64,000 bases of DNA from JAFGRR01 sp964499235. GTDB taxonomy: Bacteria > Planctomycetota > Phycisphaerae > UBA1845 > Fen-1342. The notes under the pieces are model-generated. The model ran no database searches, was not told the DNA's origin, and was given only the letters and a program-made list of their open reading frames with translations. Position 1 is the stretch's first letter. The number at the start of each line of letters is the position of its first letter. Of this stretch, positions 17,319 to 25,412 are shown piece by piece. A program made the position numbers and the translations under genes. The DNA is taken from the NCBI GenBank assembly GCA_964499235.1, contig CAZCKC010000001.1:123097-187096 (forward strand), written 5' to 3'.

Positions 17319-19676
17319 TTGAATTTCGTCACCCGCTACACCCGTTGGCTGCACACCCAGTGGCCCGCCGGCAAGGTTGAAAAGCTCCCCGAAGTCCGCG
17401 AAGACGGCGCCACCAACGTCGCCGGCCTTTACGTCATCGGCGACCTCACCGGCGTCCCGCTGCTGAAGTTCTCCGCCGACTGGGGTCCGAAGGTCGTTCG
17501 CCAGATCGTCGCCGACAGCAGCTTCCAGCGCCGCCAGCAAGCCGACGACGTCGAGGATCTCGTCATCATCGGCGCCGGCGTCTCCGGCGTGTCGGCCGCT
17601 ATCGAAGCGGAACAGCAAGGACTCCGCTACCAGATCTACGAGGCCAGCGAGCCCTTCTTCACGATTGTCAACTTCCCCAAGCAAAAGCCGATCTTCACCT
17701 ACCCGACCGACATGACGCCCCGCGGCGATCTCCAGTTCCACGAGAAGTCGGAGATCAAGGAAGGCCTGCTCGAAGACCTCCGTGAGCAGATGGACGCGGC
17801 CAGCGTCGAGCCCATCAACGCCCGTGTCGACCATGTCCAGCGCAAGGGCTCCCGCTTCGAGCTCGTCCTTGCTGGCGGCGACCGCGTCAAGGCCCACCGC
17901 GTGATCGTCGGCATCGGCCGCTCGGGCAACTTCCGCCGCCTCAACGTCCCCGGCGAGGACCTCGACAAGGTCTACAACCGCCTGCACGACCCGCAGGACT
18001 TTTGCGGCCAGAACGTCCTCGTCGTCGGCGGCGGCGACAGCGCCATGGAAGCCGCGATCGCCCTCGCCCGCTGCGGCGCCAAGGTCGCCCTCAGCTATCG
18101 CAAGCCCGAATTCAGCCGCCCCAAGCCCGAGAACGTCGAAAAGCTCTACGAACTCGTCCAAAACCCCGACGCCGACGTCGCCGTCGAGGAGCCTTCCTCC
18201 GAGCGTGTGACCACCGCGGCCGGCGCGTTCCTCGACAAAGCCCCCAACTCGGGCTCGGTCGAGCTCCTGCTGCCCAGCAACGTGCAGGCGATCCGCGACG
18301 ACGAGGTCGATGTCAAGCTCGAGGACGACGACCGCACCGTCACGCTGCCCAACGACGCCGTCTTCGCCATGATCGGCCGCGAGCCGCCGCTCGACTTCTT
18401 CCGCCGCAGCGGCGTCCACATCACCGGCGAGTGGCGCCTCGCCAGCATCCTCGGCCTCACCGCCTTCGTGCTCTTCTGCTTCTGGATGTACCACTGGAAG
18501 AGCTACACCCCCGTCCCGTTCGTCGGCGAACTGCCCGGCTGGCTCAGCCCGAACCCGGGCAGCTGGCTGGCCGCGGCCGTCGATCACACCTCCGAAGAAT
18601 CGCTCGTCGGCACGATCGCCCGCTCCGCCACCGGCCGCTCGTTCTACTACACGGTGGCGTATTCCCTGATTGTCGTGATCTTCGGCATCCGGCGGATCCG
18701 CCGCCGCAAGACACCCTACATCACCTGGCAGACCAGCGTCCTGATGGCCATCCAGGTGATCCCGCTGTTCATCCTCCCTGAGATCCTGCTGCCCTGGATG
18801 GGGGCCAACGGCTGGTTCGACCAGGGTGTCGGCAAGTGGATCGCCGACCAGTTCTGGCCCGGCGAGTCCTACTGGCGCGCCTACGGCCTGATCCTCGCGT
18901 GGCCCCTGTTCGTCTTCAACTGGTTCACAAGCGAGCCACTCTGGGGCTGGCTGGTCCTGGGGGCGCTCCAGACCTTCGTCCTGATCCCCGCGATCATCTA
19001 CTACTGGGGCAAGGGCTCGTACTGCGGCTGGATCTGCTCCTGCGGCGCGATGGCCGAGACCCTCGGCGACCAGTTCCGCCACAAGATGCCCCACGGCCCG
19101 GGCTGGAACCGCCTGAACATGCTCGGGCAGGGCATCCTCTTCGTCGCGGTCGCCCTCATGATCCTGCGCATCGCCGGCTGGGCGGCCGGCCCCGAGTCCT
19201 GGCCCGCCCGCAGCTTCGATTGGCTGGTCTTCACCAACACCAACCAGACCGGCCTCAACTACAAGTGGCTCGTCGACCTCATGCTTGCCGGCGTGCTCGG
19301 CTATGGACTCTATTTCTGGTTCAGCGGCCGCATGTGGTGCCGCTTCGCCTGCCCGCTGGCCGCGCTGATGCACATCTATGCCCGTTTCAGCCGCTTCCGC
19401 ATCCTCGCGGACAAGAAGAAGTGCATTAGCTGCAACGTCTGCACCTCTGTCTGCCACCAGGGCATCGACGTGATGAACTTCGCCAACAAAGGCCGCCCGA
19501 TGAATGACCCCGAGTGCGTCCGCTGCTCCGCCTGCGTGCAGAGCTGCCCGACCGGCGTGCTCTACTTCGGCCAAGTCAACCCGCGTACCAACGAGACCAT
19601 CAAGGAAGACCCGCGGTGGCTCGCCGCCTCGCCCGTCCGCATGGCCGAGCTCACCGTCAACGGCAAAAGGACCTGA
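17319..19676 (+). CDS. FAD/NAD(P) oxidoreductase fused to a NapH/NosR-type iron-sulfur membrane domain
   Basis: 785 residues from a TTG at 17319 with GGAG seven bases upstream. Residues 1-65 contain GLYVIGDLTGVPLLK, a motif that normally closes an FAD domain. Residues 78-380 are a thioredoxin-reductase-like two-Rossmann unit: DLVIIGAGVSGVSAAIEA for FAD and NVLVVGGGDSAMEAAIALA for NAD(P), without a redox CxxC. About five membrane helices follow. Interleaved are YCGWICSCGAMAE and WCRFACPLAA, as in NapH/NosR, then two [4Fe-4S] ferredoxin motifs, CISCNVCTSVCHQG and CVRCSACVQSCPTG. The predicted role is electron transfer between NAD(P)H and a membrane or exported partner. The DUF547 gene follows after three bases. 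Confidence 0.85.
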   Translation: MNFVTRYTRWLHTQWPAGKVEKLPEVREDGATNVAGLYVIGDLTGVPLLKFSADWGPKVVRQIVADSSFQRRQQADDVEDLVIIGAGVSGVSAAIEAEQQGLRYQIYEASEPFFTIVNFPKQKPIFTYPTDMTPRGDLQFHEKSEIKEGLLEDLREQMDAASVEPINARVDHVQRKGSRFELVLAGGDRVKAHRVIVGIGRSGNFRRLNVPGEDLDKVYNRLHDPQDFCGQNVLVVGGGDSAMEAAIALARCGAKVALSYRKPEFSRPKPENVEKLYELVQNPDADVAVEEPSSERVTTAAGAFLDKAPNSGSVELLLPSNVQAIRDDEVDVKLEDDDRTVTLPNDAVFAMIGREPPLDFFRRSGVHITGEWRLASILGLTAFVLFCFWMYHWKSYTPVPFVGELPGWLSPNPGSWLAAAVDHTSEESLVGTIARSATGRSFYYTVAYSLIVVIFGIRRIRRRKTPYITWQTSVLMAIQVIPLFILPEILLPWMGANGWFDQGVGKWIADQFWPGESYWRAYGLILAWPLFVFNWFTSEPLWGWLVLGALQTFVLIPAIIYYWGKGSYCGWICSCGAMAETLGDQFRHKMPHGPGWNRLNMLGQGILFVAVALMILRIAGWAAGPESWPARSFDWLVFTNTNQTGLNYKWLVDLMLAGVLGYGLYFWFSGRMWCRFACPLAALMHIYARFSRFRILADKKKCISCNVCTSVCHQGIDVMNFANKGRPMNDPECVRCSACVQSCPTGVLYFGQVNPRTNETIKEDPRWLAASPVRMAELTVNGKRT

Positions 19677-19679
19677 CGC

Positions 19680-20477
19680 ATGAAACCGCACCCCGCCAGC
19701 AAAAAGTCAAACCGCTGTTCACACCAGACACGCACCGCGATGCGGCTGCCCCTTGCACTGCTCGCCGGCGGGGCGCTGATTGCCACCACCGCGCTCGCGC
19801 TCCAGCAGGACGAGCCACCCGCCTTCAGCCACGCGCCCCTCAACGCGATCCTCCAAGCCACCGTCAACGCTGACGGCCTGGTCGATTACCAGGCCATCCA
19901 GCGCGACCACGCCGCCGCTCTCGACCAGTACCTCGCCGCGATCGCCGCGGCCGACGTCGACGCCCTCGCCCGCGACGCCCAGCTCGCGCTCTACATCAAC
20001 CTCTACAACGCCGCGATGCTCGACATCGTCGTCGATCGCATCCGCCCCGATTACAGCGTCGCCGAGAACGACTTCGCCGTCTTCGACGCGCCGCTGCTCC
20101 GCGTCCGCGGCCAGCAAATCTCCCTCAACCACCTCGAGCACGAGATCATCCGCAAGGAGTTCCAGGAACCCCGCATCCACGCCGCCATCGTTTGCGCCTC
20201 CAAGTCCTGCCCCAAGCTCCGCAACACCGCCTGGGTTCCCGAGCGCCTCGGCGACCAGCTCAACGCGGCCATGCGCGACTTCCTCACCGACCCCCGCCGC
20301 AACAAGATCGCCCCCGACGGCCGCCGCCTCCAGCTCTCCAAGATCTTCGAGTGGTTTGCCGAGGACTTCGGCGGCGCCGAAAACCTCCCCGTCTACACCG
20401 ACAAGTTCGTTCCCCAAAAGACCCGCGGCGCCCAGGCCACCTTCCTCGACTACTCGTGGCAGCTCAACCGCCAGTAA
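19680..20477 (+). CDS. exported DUF547 protein
   Basis: 265 residues. A positively charged leader and the hydrophobic stretch LPLALLAGGALIATTALA form a long signal sequence; a shorter start at the Met at 19740 is possible, but AAAGGA eight bases before 19680 favours the first. The DUF547 core is clear: LYINLYNAAMLDIVVD, LNHLEHEIIR, and the diagnostic IVCASKSCPKLRN with two Cys. The fold resembles the papain-like group, yet the biochemical role is unknown. The start is three bases after the FAD/Fe-S membrane protein, so the two are almost certainly co-translated and may work in one periplasmic redox process. Confidence 0.85.
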   Translation: MKPHPASKKSNRCSHQTRTAMRLPLALLAGGALIATTALALQQDEPPAFSHAPLNAILQATVNADGLVDYQAIQRDHAAALDQYLAAIAAADVDALARDAQLALYINLYNAAMLDIVVDRIRPDYSVAENDFAVFDAPLLRVRGQQISLNHLEHEIIRKEFQEPRIHAAIVCASKSCPKLRNTAWVPERLGDQLNAAMRDFLTDPRRNKIAPDGRRLQLSKIFEWFAEDFGGAENLPVYTDKFVPQKTRGAQATFLDYSWQLNRQ

Positions 20478-20566
20478 CGCCGCGCTGGTGACTTCCCCGA
20501 TGCCCGTTAAAATGCTCCCCGACAACACCATCCCGAGCGACCCCGCGCGGTGAAGGAGCACCCCGC

Positions 20567-21799
20567 ATGGCCAAGAAAGCCGCCCAAAAGAAAACCAAGC
20601 AGCCCAAGGCCGCCCAAAAAAAGTCCACCCAACCGGCCGACACCGCCAAGCGCCATAAGAAAACCGCCGCCCGCAAACAAGCCCAGGCCGACCGCGCCGC
20701 CGCCGGCCGGCGGATCACCGACATGGCCGCCACCGTCGTCCAGCTCATCAACCAGCAGCAGGACCCCTTCGTCGAGATTCCCTCGCGCACCCTCAGCAAC
20801 GTCCATTTCAACGAGAAGAAGGGCATCATCGAGCTGCTGGCGGGCAAGCAGCGCCGCGGCTTCTTCAGCCTCCTCGGCCGCCGCGGCGGCGAGGGCAGCC
20901 AGGCCAAGAAGTTCATGCAGACGATCCGCGTGGCCGAGGTCTGCAAGCAGCTTATCGACCAGGACGACTCGACCAGCATTCGTGACCTGTTCTACAACCT
21001 GAAGGTCCCGGTCAAGCAGAGCAAGGAGCTGATCTTCAACGATCAGGCCGAGTCCGACCCGATCATCGAGGACATCGAGGTCGCGGTTGCCGCCCTCCGC
21101 GAAGAGCTCGGCGTCCACGCCGAGACCAAGGGCGCGATGGTCGGCCCGATGACAATCGTCGACGACGGCGACACGATCGACCTCTCGGCCATGGGCTCCG
21201 GCGGCTGGGCGGTGCCCAGCATCGTCGAGGACAACGTCATCCGGATCGTCAAGCACCAGGCCAAGTTCATCCTGCTCATCGAGAAGGGCGCCGTCTGGCA
21301 GCGGTTCAACAAGGACCGCTTCTGGCAGAAGCACAACTGCATGATCATCCACGGCGGTGGCCAGCCCCCGCGCGGCGTCCGCCGCCTGACCTTCCGCATG
21401 CACGCCGAGCTCGGCCTGCCGGTCTACGTCCTCGTCGACAACGATCCCTGGGGCTACTACATCTACAGCGTCGTCAAGCAGGGCTCGATCAACCTCGCCT
21501 TCGAGAGCCAGCGGATGGCCATCCCGGCCGCCCGCTTCATCGGCATGAGCAGCTACGACGCCGACGCGTTCGACATCCCGCCGCACGTGCCGATGCCGCT
21601 CACCGACGAGGACCGCCGCCGCGCCCGCGAGATCCGCCAGTACCCCTGGTTCGCCAAGAAACCGTGGCAGCGCGAGATCAAGCACATGGAAGCCCTCGGC
21701 GTCAAGCTCGAGCTCGAAGCCCTCAGCAACAAGAACTTCAGCTTCATCACCGAAGAGTACCTGCCGAAAAAACTCAAAGACAAGCAGTGGCTCGACTGA
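20567..21799 (+). CDS. top6A: topoisomerase VI subunit A (Spo11-like), orphan
   Basis: 410 residues. The first 48 residues are Lys/Ala/Gln-rich (MAKKAAQKKTKQPKAAQKKS...), resembling histone-H1-like tails. The catalytic winged-helix domain follows, with TSIRDLFYNLK; Tyr143 occupies the DNA-cleaving position. The Toprim domain has Glu239 (LLIEKGAVWQR) and the Asp pair 291/293 in VDNDPWGYY, and IHGGGQPPRGVRRL matches the archaeal family closely. All catalytic residues are intact. AAGGAG precedes the ATG. The ATPase subunit B, normally adjacent, is absent: DUF547 lies upstream and a CDF transporter downstream. Topoisomerase VI is mainly archaeal and plant, so transfer is likely. It could act with a distant Top6B gene or, like Spo11, in programmed breaks. 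Confidence 0.92.
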   Translation: MAKKAAQKKTKQPKAAQKKSTQPADTAKRHKKTAARKQAQADRAAAGRRITDMAATVVQLINQQQDPFVEIPSRTLSNVHFNEKKGIIELLAGKQRRGFFSLLGRRGGEGSQAKKFMQTIRVAEVCKQLIDQDDSTSIRDLFYNLKVPVKQSKELIFNDQAESDPIIEDIEVAVAALREELGVHAETKGAMVGPMTIVDDGDTIDLSAMGSGGWAVPSIVEDNVIRIVKHQAKFILLIEKGAVWQRFNKDRFWQKHNCMIIHGGGQPPRGVRRLTFRMHAELGLPVYVLVDNDPWGYYIYSVVKQGSINLAFESQRMAIPAARFIGMSSYDADAFDIPPHVPMPLTDEDRRRAREIRQYPWFAKKPWQREIKHMEALGVKLELEALSNKNFSFITEEYLPKKLKDKQWLD

Positions 21800-22081
21800 C
21801 CGGCGGCCTGCCAGACGCACTCTCGGTCGCCCTTGGCGTTGGGAAACAGTGCACCGAGCCGCCCGGAAGCACCGCCGCCCGCTCGCCCGCGCGCGGGCGC
21901 CGCACGGATGCCCGCGCCGTTGACCCCGGGAATCGGCGACCGGGCTCGGCCGATCCCATTCCCCAGAGCAGCCAGCCGGTTACAAGCGCTGGCCGCGCCC
22001 TTAAGATTCGCGCAGCGCGTGTGCAACGGCGCGGGGCGACTCGTGCGCCCGAACTTCGCCGGCCACTTCTGCTGACCCGGC

Positions 22082-23020
22082 ATGGCGGGAAAAGGAATGC
22101 GAACCGAGACGATCGAGCCCCGGCCGATCTCGCAGCTCTACCGCATGGCGATCGCCGCGATGTGGCTCGGCTTGGCGGCCAACTTGCTGCTCGCGATCGT
22201 CAAGCTGATCGCCGGGATCCTGGGCCACTCGATCGCCATGGCCGCGGACGCCGCGAACTCGGTCGGCGACGCGCTCACCTCCGGCGTCACGATCTACGCC
22301 CTGCATTTCGCGCAGAAGCCGCCCGACCCCGAACACCCCTACGGCCACAGCCGAATCGAAGCCGTGGCGGCCCTCACCGTCGCGGTGCTGATCGGCGCTT
22401 CGGCGCTGGCGATCACCGTGGAAGCCGTCCGCAGCCTGCCGCGCCTCCACGCGTTGCCCCCCACGTGGGTGCTTTGGATCGCCGCCGGCAACGTCGTCCT
22501 CAAGGAAGCGTTGTTCCGCTACAAGCGGGCGGTGTCAGACCGAGCGCGGTCGCAAGCTGTTCTTGCCAACGCCTGGGACCATCGCAGCGACGCGCTCTGC
22601 TCGGCAGCGGTACTGGTCGGCCTCGCCGTGGTCCGTTTCGGCGGTCCGACGCTGATCTGGGCCGATGAAGTCGCCGCGATGATCGTGGCCGGCTTCATCC
22701 TCTTCTCCAGCGTCAAGCTCTACCGCGCGACCGCCTCCACGCTGATGGACGAGCAGTGCGATCCGGAAACCATCGCTGCCATTCGCTCGGCCGCCGAAGC
22801 GACGCCCGGCGTCGTGCGCGTCGAAACCCTCCGCGCCCGCCGTTCCGGGCTCGAGGTGCTGGTCGACATCCACGTGGAAGTCGATGGCGCACGGACGGTC
22901 GACGACGGGCACCGCATCGGACACGAGGTCCAGCATCAGATCCTCGCCGGCGTGACCGGCGTCTCGCAAGTGCTCGTCCACGTCGAGCCAACCAACCACG
23001 CCACGTCGGCGCCGGGCTAA
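22082..23020 (+). CDS. cation diffusion facilitator, probably Mn(II)-type
   Basis: 312 residues: six predicted membrane helices then a cytoplasmic C-terminal ferredoxin-like domain (DEQCDPETIAAIRSAAEATPGVV...). The transport site differs from zinc exporters. TM2 reads ADAANSVGD, giving Asn59-xxx-Asp63 where CzcD has HxxxD, and TM5 reads WDHRSD, giving Asp166-xxx-Asp170. The N-D-D-D set is the one described for MntE-like manganese exporters, so Mn(II) or Fe(II) efflux is inferred. The C-terminal domain has HVEVDGARTVDDGHRIGHEV, typical of the family. An alternative ATG at 22097 is close to AAAAGG. The 280 bases before the gene hold no gene and no clear promoter. Confidence 0.88.
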   Translation: MAGKGMRTETIEPRPISQLYRMAIAAMWLGLAANLLLAIVKLIAGILGHSIAMAADAANSVGDALTSGVTIYALHFAQKPPDPEHPYGHSRIEAVAALTVAVLIGASALAITVEAVRSLPRLHALPPTWVLWIAAGNVVLKEALFRYKRAVSDRARSQAVLANAWDHRSDALCSAAVLVGLAVVRFGGPTLIWADEVAAMIVAGFILFSSVKLYRATASTLMDEQCDPETIAAIRSAAEATPGVVRVETLRARRSGLEVLVDIHVEVDGARTVDDGHRIGHEVQHQILAGVTGVSQVLVHVEPTNHATSAPG

Positions 23021-23155
23021 ACGACCGGCCCGCATACCGCAGAAAACGCGGCTCACGCCAATTGTCAGAAGTTGTAAGCCCCCCGCCCCCGCCAACCCCG
23101 GCACGGCAGCTCGCCCGGCCAGCCCATCAACGCACCGCCGCCAACCGGTCGCGCC

Positions 23156-24853
23156 TCACTCCATGAGCAACACCACAAACGGATCAATGTCAAAGAAGTC
23201 CACCGCCCCGTCCCCGTTCACGTCCGCGCTCCGCCGCTCACACCCCGGCCACCCGGCCGCATACCCCGCCTCATCCAACAGGGCCACCACAAACGGATCG
23301 ATATCGTCCATGTCCACCACCCCGTCGCAGTTCGTGTCGCCGGGGATCGTGGCATGAATGACCATGAGGTGCGTAGATCCAAGACCCGCGGAAGTGGCAA
23401 GGAAGAAGAGGTTGTTCTCGGCGGCCGTCGGGAACTCGGCCGCCCAAAACCACGGACCATCGACTTCGGGCACCTCAATCTGCTCGAACGAGGCGGCGGT
23501 GCCCCCCAGCGGCGTGATCCGAAAAAGGTTCACGAACGCAGGGCCGGATCCGCTCGTCGCGTTGAAGTAGAGGGCGTCGTCAAACGTGAGCCAGGTAATC
23601 GCACCCGCCGCCTTGCCGCGTGCCCTCGCATTCAGGTTCAAAAAGTGAGTATCGGCCGCGCTGCCGCGGGTGGCGACAACTTGCAGCCTGCTGGTCCCAG
23701 CCCTGACGACCCCATACCACGTTCCGTTGAGTTCAAGGAACTCCTGTTTCAGCTCAATCGAGCCGCTGATCGCCGGAAGCAGATCCTCCGGCGGCCCCCC
23801 GCTCGTTGGCAGCGATCGCAATCGTGTCACCGTACTTTGGCCATCCGGGTCGGTGACCGTTTCGGAGAAGACGACGTGGTCATCCATCGCGACCAGCAAC
23901 TCGACCTCCGTGTCTGCCGGGAGCTCGTAAACGAGCGTCGTGCTCGCTTGATCGCCACGCGTACACGCGATGCCGACGACCCCATCGATGCGGTGAAGAA
24001 AATAAAGGCACCCGTCAGCGACCGTTGCATCGTTCACGCTGCCCCATTGGTCGCGTCCGAGATATTCCATCGCGCCGGTTGCCAGATCGACCCCGTACCA
24101 GCCGCGCGTGCCGCCGTAACTCGAGTACGCTGAGGTGACAATCAGCCTGTCGCCGAGATCGAACGCCTTTTCGGGGTGGAGCGGCAAGGGCGGCGGATCG
24201 AAACCGTTCTTCCAGTGCTGCGCAATCATGATGCACTGCCGATCAAGCCCGGCGAGATTCCGGATCAGCCACACCTCGTTGTGGGAGCCCCGTGTCATGC
24301 CGACGATCGCGTGTTGGCCGGAGGAGGCGATCCCGCGAACCCATCCATCGAGCGCTTCGCTCGCAAACGAACCCACCGCAAGCGGCGCAAACGCGAGCCC
24401 TTCATCGATAAAGACGACTTCGTCACCGACAACCGTGTAGTCGTCTCCCTGTGTGTCACCCGCACGCGGTCGGCCGATCGAGCCAAAGCTCCCGCTGGCG
24501 GCGTCATAAGCCATCAGCTGCCACTCCGTCTCGCCGCCGCTATCCCATTCGAGCGGGAACAGGGCGAAGTCACCCGCGATCCGCGGCGTTCGAATGTACT
24601 GCGGTTCGGGAACCTCCCAGAGTTCCACCGTGCCGGCGACCGTCCCATCCGACGCCCAAATCCATCGAAAGCCACCGGCTGCGAACAAGACGTGATTGCC
24701 GGCAGTCGTGAGTTGTGGGCGTGGGCCACCGAGGTTGTCGATCCAGCGCCCGTAGTGTGGTGCCTCGAAAACCAACGTCGGTTGCCCTGCGCCGCCGGTG
24801 CCGAGGCACAGGCAGGCCAAAGCGACCGTAACAAGCGCGTCAGCCACCCTCAT
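23156..24853 (-). CDS. secreted protein with dockerin-like C-terminus
   Basis: 565 residues. The ATG at 24853 is used because GGGAG is seven bases upstream; the upstream Met of the frame is a TTG. The signal peptide ends near GTGGAG. The body is beta-rich, with WASDGTVAGTVELWEV near residue 65, resembling the (L/F)WxSDGTxxGT repeats of propeller-like ELWxxDGT proteins, so a propeller is suspected. The C-terminus has two Ca-binding-type loops, GDTNCDGVVDMDDIDPFVVAL and DVNGDGAVDFFDIDPFVVLL, ending within three residues of the stop. The same tail is seen on the proteins at 47338 and 49581, which suggests a shared anchoring or sorting route. A good promoter lies at 24891-24920. Confidence 0.78.
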   Translation of the reverse strand: MRVADALVTVALACLCLGTGGAGQPTLVFEAPHYGRWIDNLGGPRPQLTTAGNHVLFAAGGFRWIWASDGTVAGTVELWEVPEPQYIRTPRIAGDFALFPLEWDSGGETEWQLMAYDAASGSFGSIGRPRAGDTQGDDYTVVGDEVVFIDEGLAFAPLAVGSFASEALDGWVRGIASSGQHAIVGMTRGSHNEVWLIRNLAGLDRQCIMIAQHWKNGFDPPPLPLHPEKAFDLGDRLIVTSAYSSYGGTRGWYGVDLATGAMEYLGRDQWGSVNDATVADGCLYFLHRIDGVVGIACTRGDQASTTLVYELPADTEVELLVAMDDHVVFSETVTDPDGQSTVTRLRSLPTSGGPPEDLLPAISGSIELKQEFLELNGTWYGVVRAGTSRLQVVATRGSAADTHFLNLNARARGKAAGAITWLTFDDALYFNATSGSGPAFVNLFRITPLGGTAASFEQIEVPEVDGPWFWAAEFPTAAENNLFFLATSAGLGSTHLMVIHATIPGDTNCDGVVDMDDIDPFVVALLDEAGYAAGWPGCERRSADVNGDGAVDFFDIDPFVVLLME

Positions 24854-24890
24854 CGCGTTCTCCCGCAAAAACGACCCCCGAAAGATCTGG

Positions 24891-24920
24891 ATTCTACCAA
24901 GGGCCTTCGGGGCGGGTCAA
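24891..24920 (-). promoter_or_regulatory. sigma-70-like promoter of the dockerin-tailed protein gene
   Basis: Minus strand: TTGACC (24915-24920), 18-base spacer, TAGAAT (24891-24896). Each element matches consensus at five of six positions. The predicted start lies about 30 bases before the ATG at 24853. Confidence 0.65.
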
Positions 24921-25154
24921 TGCTCCAGTGAAGATTGAGGATTGACGCGATCTGTCTCCGGCGGGAGCCGCTCGAATTTGGTATCTCTCGAAACGAAGTC
25001 GGGCCCACCGGTCATCCGAGCAGGCCCGATCGCGACGTTGTCACTTAGCGAAGTTGTGGCGTTATGCCGGCCCCGGCACGTACGGACGCGCGTCGTTTAC
25101 CGCTATATGTCCGATCGCGAAGGCCGTGAGCCGCTCGAAGCGGTCGCTCGCCGC

Positions 25155-25382
25155 TCACCCGCCCGCCGTACCGTCCCCGTCAAAGTCGATCGACGTGATG
25201 TGCATCACGTCCACGAAGCGGCCGCCGGCCACCGCGTCGGCCACGAAGACCGAGCGCCCCTTCGGATGCACAAACAAGAATTCCGGGTGCGGTACCGGTA
25301 ACTGCTGGCCCGTGACCAGGGTCAACGAGAATGGCTCGAACGGCTCGGCGCCCAGTGCGCGTCGTAAATCGTCCGCCGTCAC
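25155..25382 (-). CDS. small conserved-looking protein downstream of rho
   Basis: 75 residues from the GTG at 25382, with GGAGGGAC upstream. The sequence TADDLRRALGAEPFEPFSLTL and VPHPEFLFVHPKGRSVFV follows the pattern LRxALxxxPFxPFxxxLxDG...HPEFxxxxPxGR of a small family that I recall as common in planctomycetes and proteobacteria; no function is known. The start is only 30 bases after the rho stop codon, so it probably belongs to the coaE-rho transcript. Confidence 0.7.
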   Translation of the reverse strand: MTADDLRRALGAEPFEPFSLTLVTGQQLPVPHPEFLFVHPKGRSVFVADAVAGGRFVDVMHITSIDFDGDGTAGG

Positions 25383-25412
25383 GATCGTCCCTCCGGCGAC
25401 CGCCGCCTCCCC

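Noticed and set aside
17298..19691. 797-codon open frame antisense to the FAD/Fe-S gene
   Set aside because: Same shadow effect; the sense frame has intact flavin, Fe-S and membrane motifs, while the antisense one shows none.
21800..22081. Possible hairpin or small RNA between top6A and the CDF gene
   Set aside because: GGAATCGGC and GCCGATCCCATTCC pair only with a three-base bulge and no T-run follows; there is no promoter-like signal.
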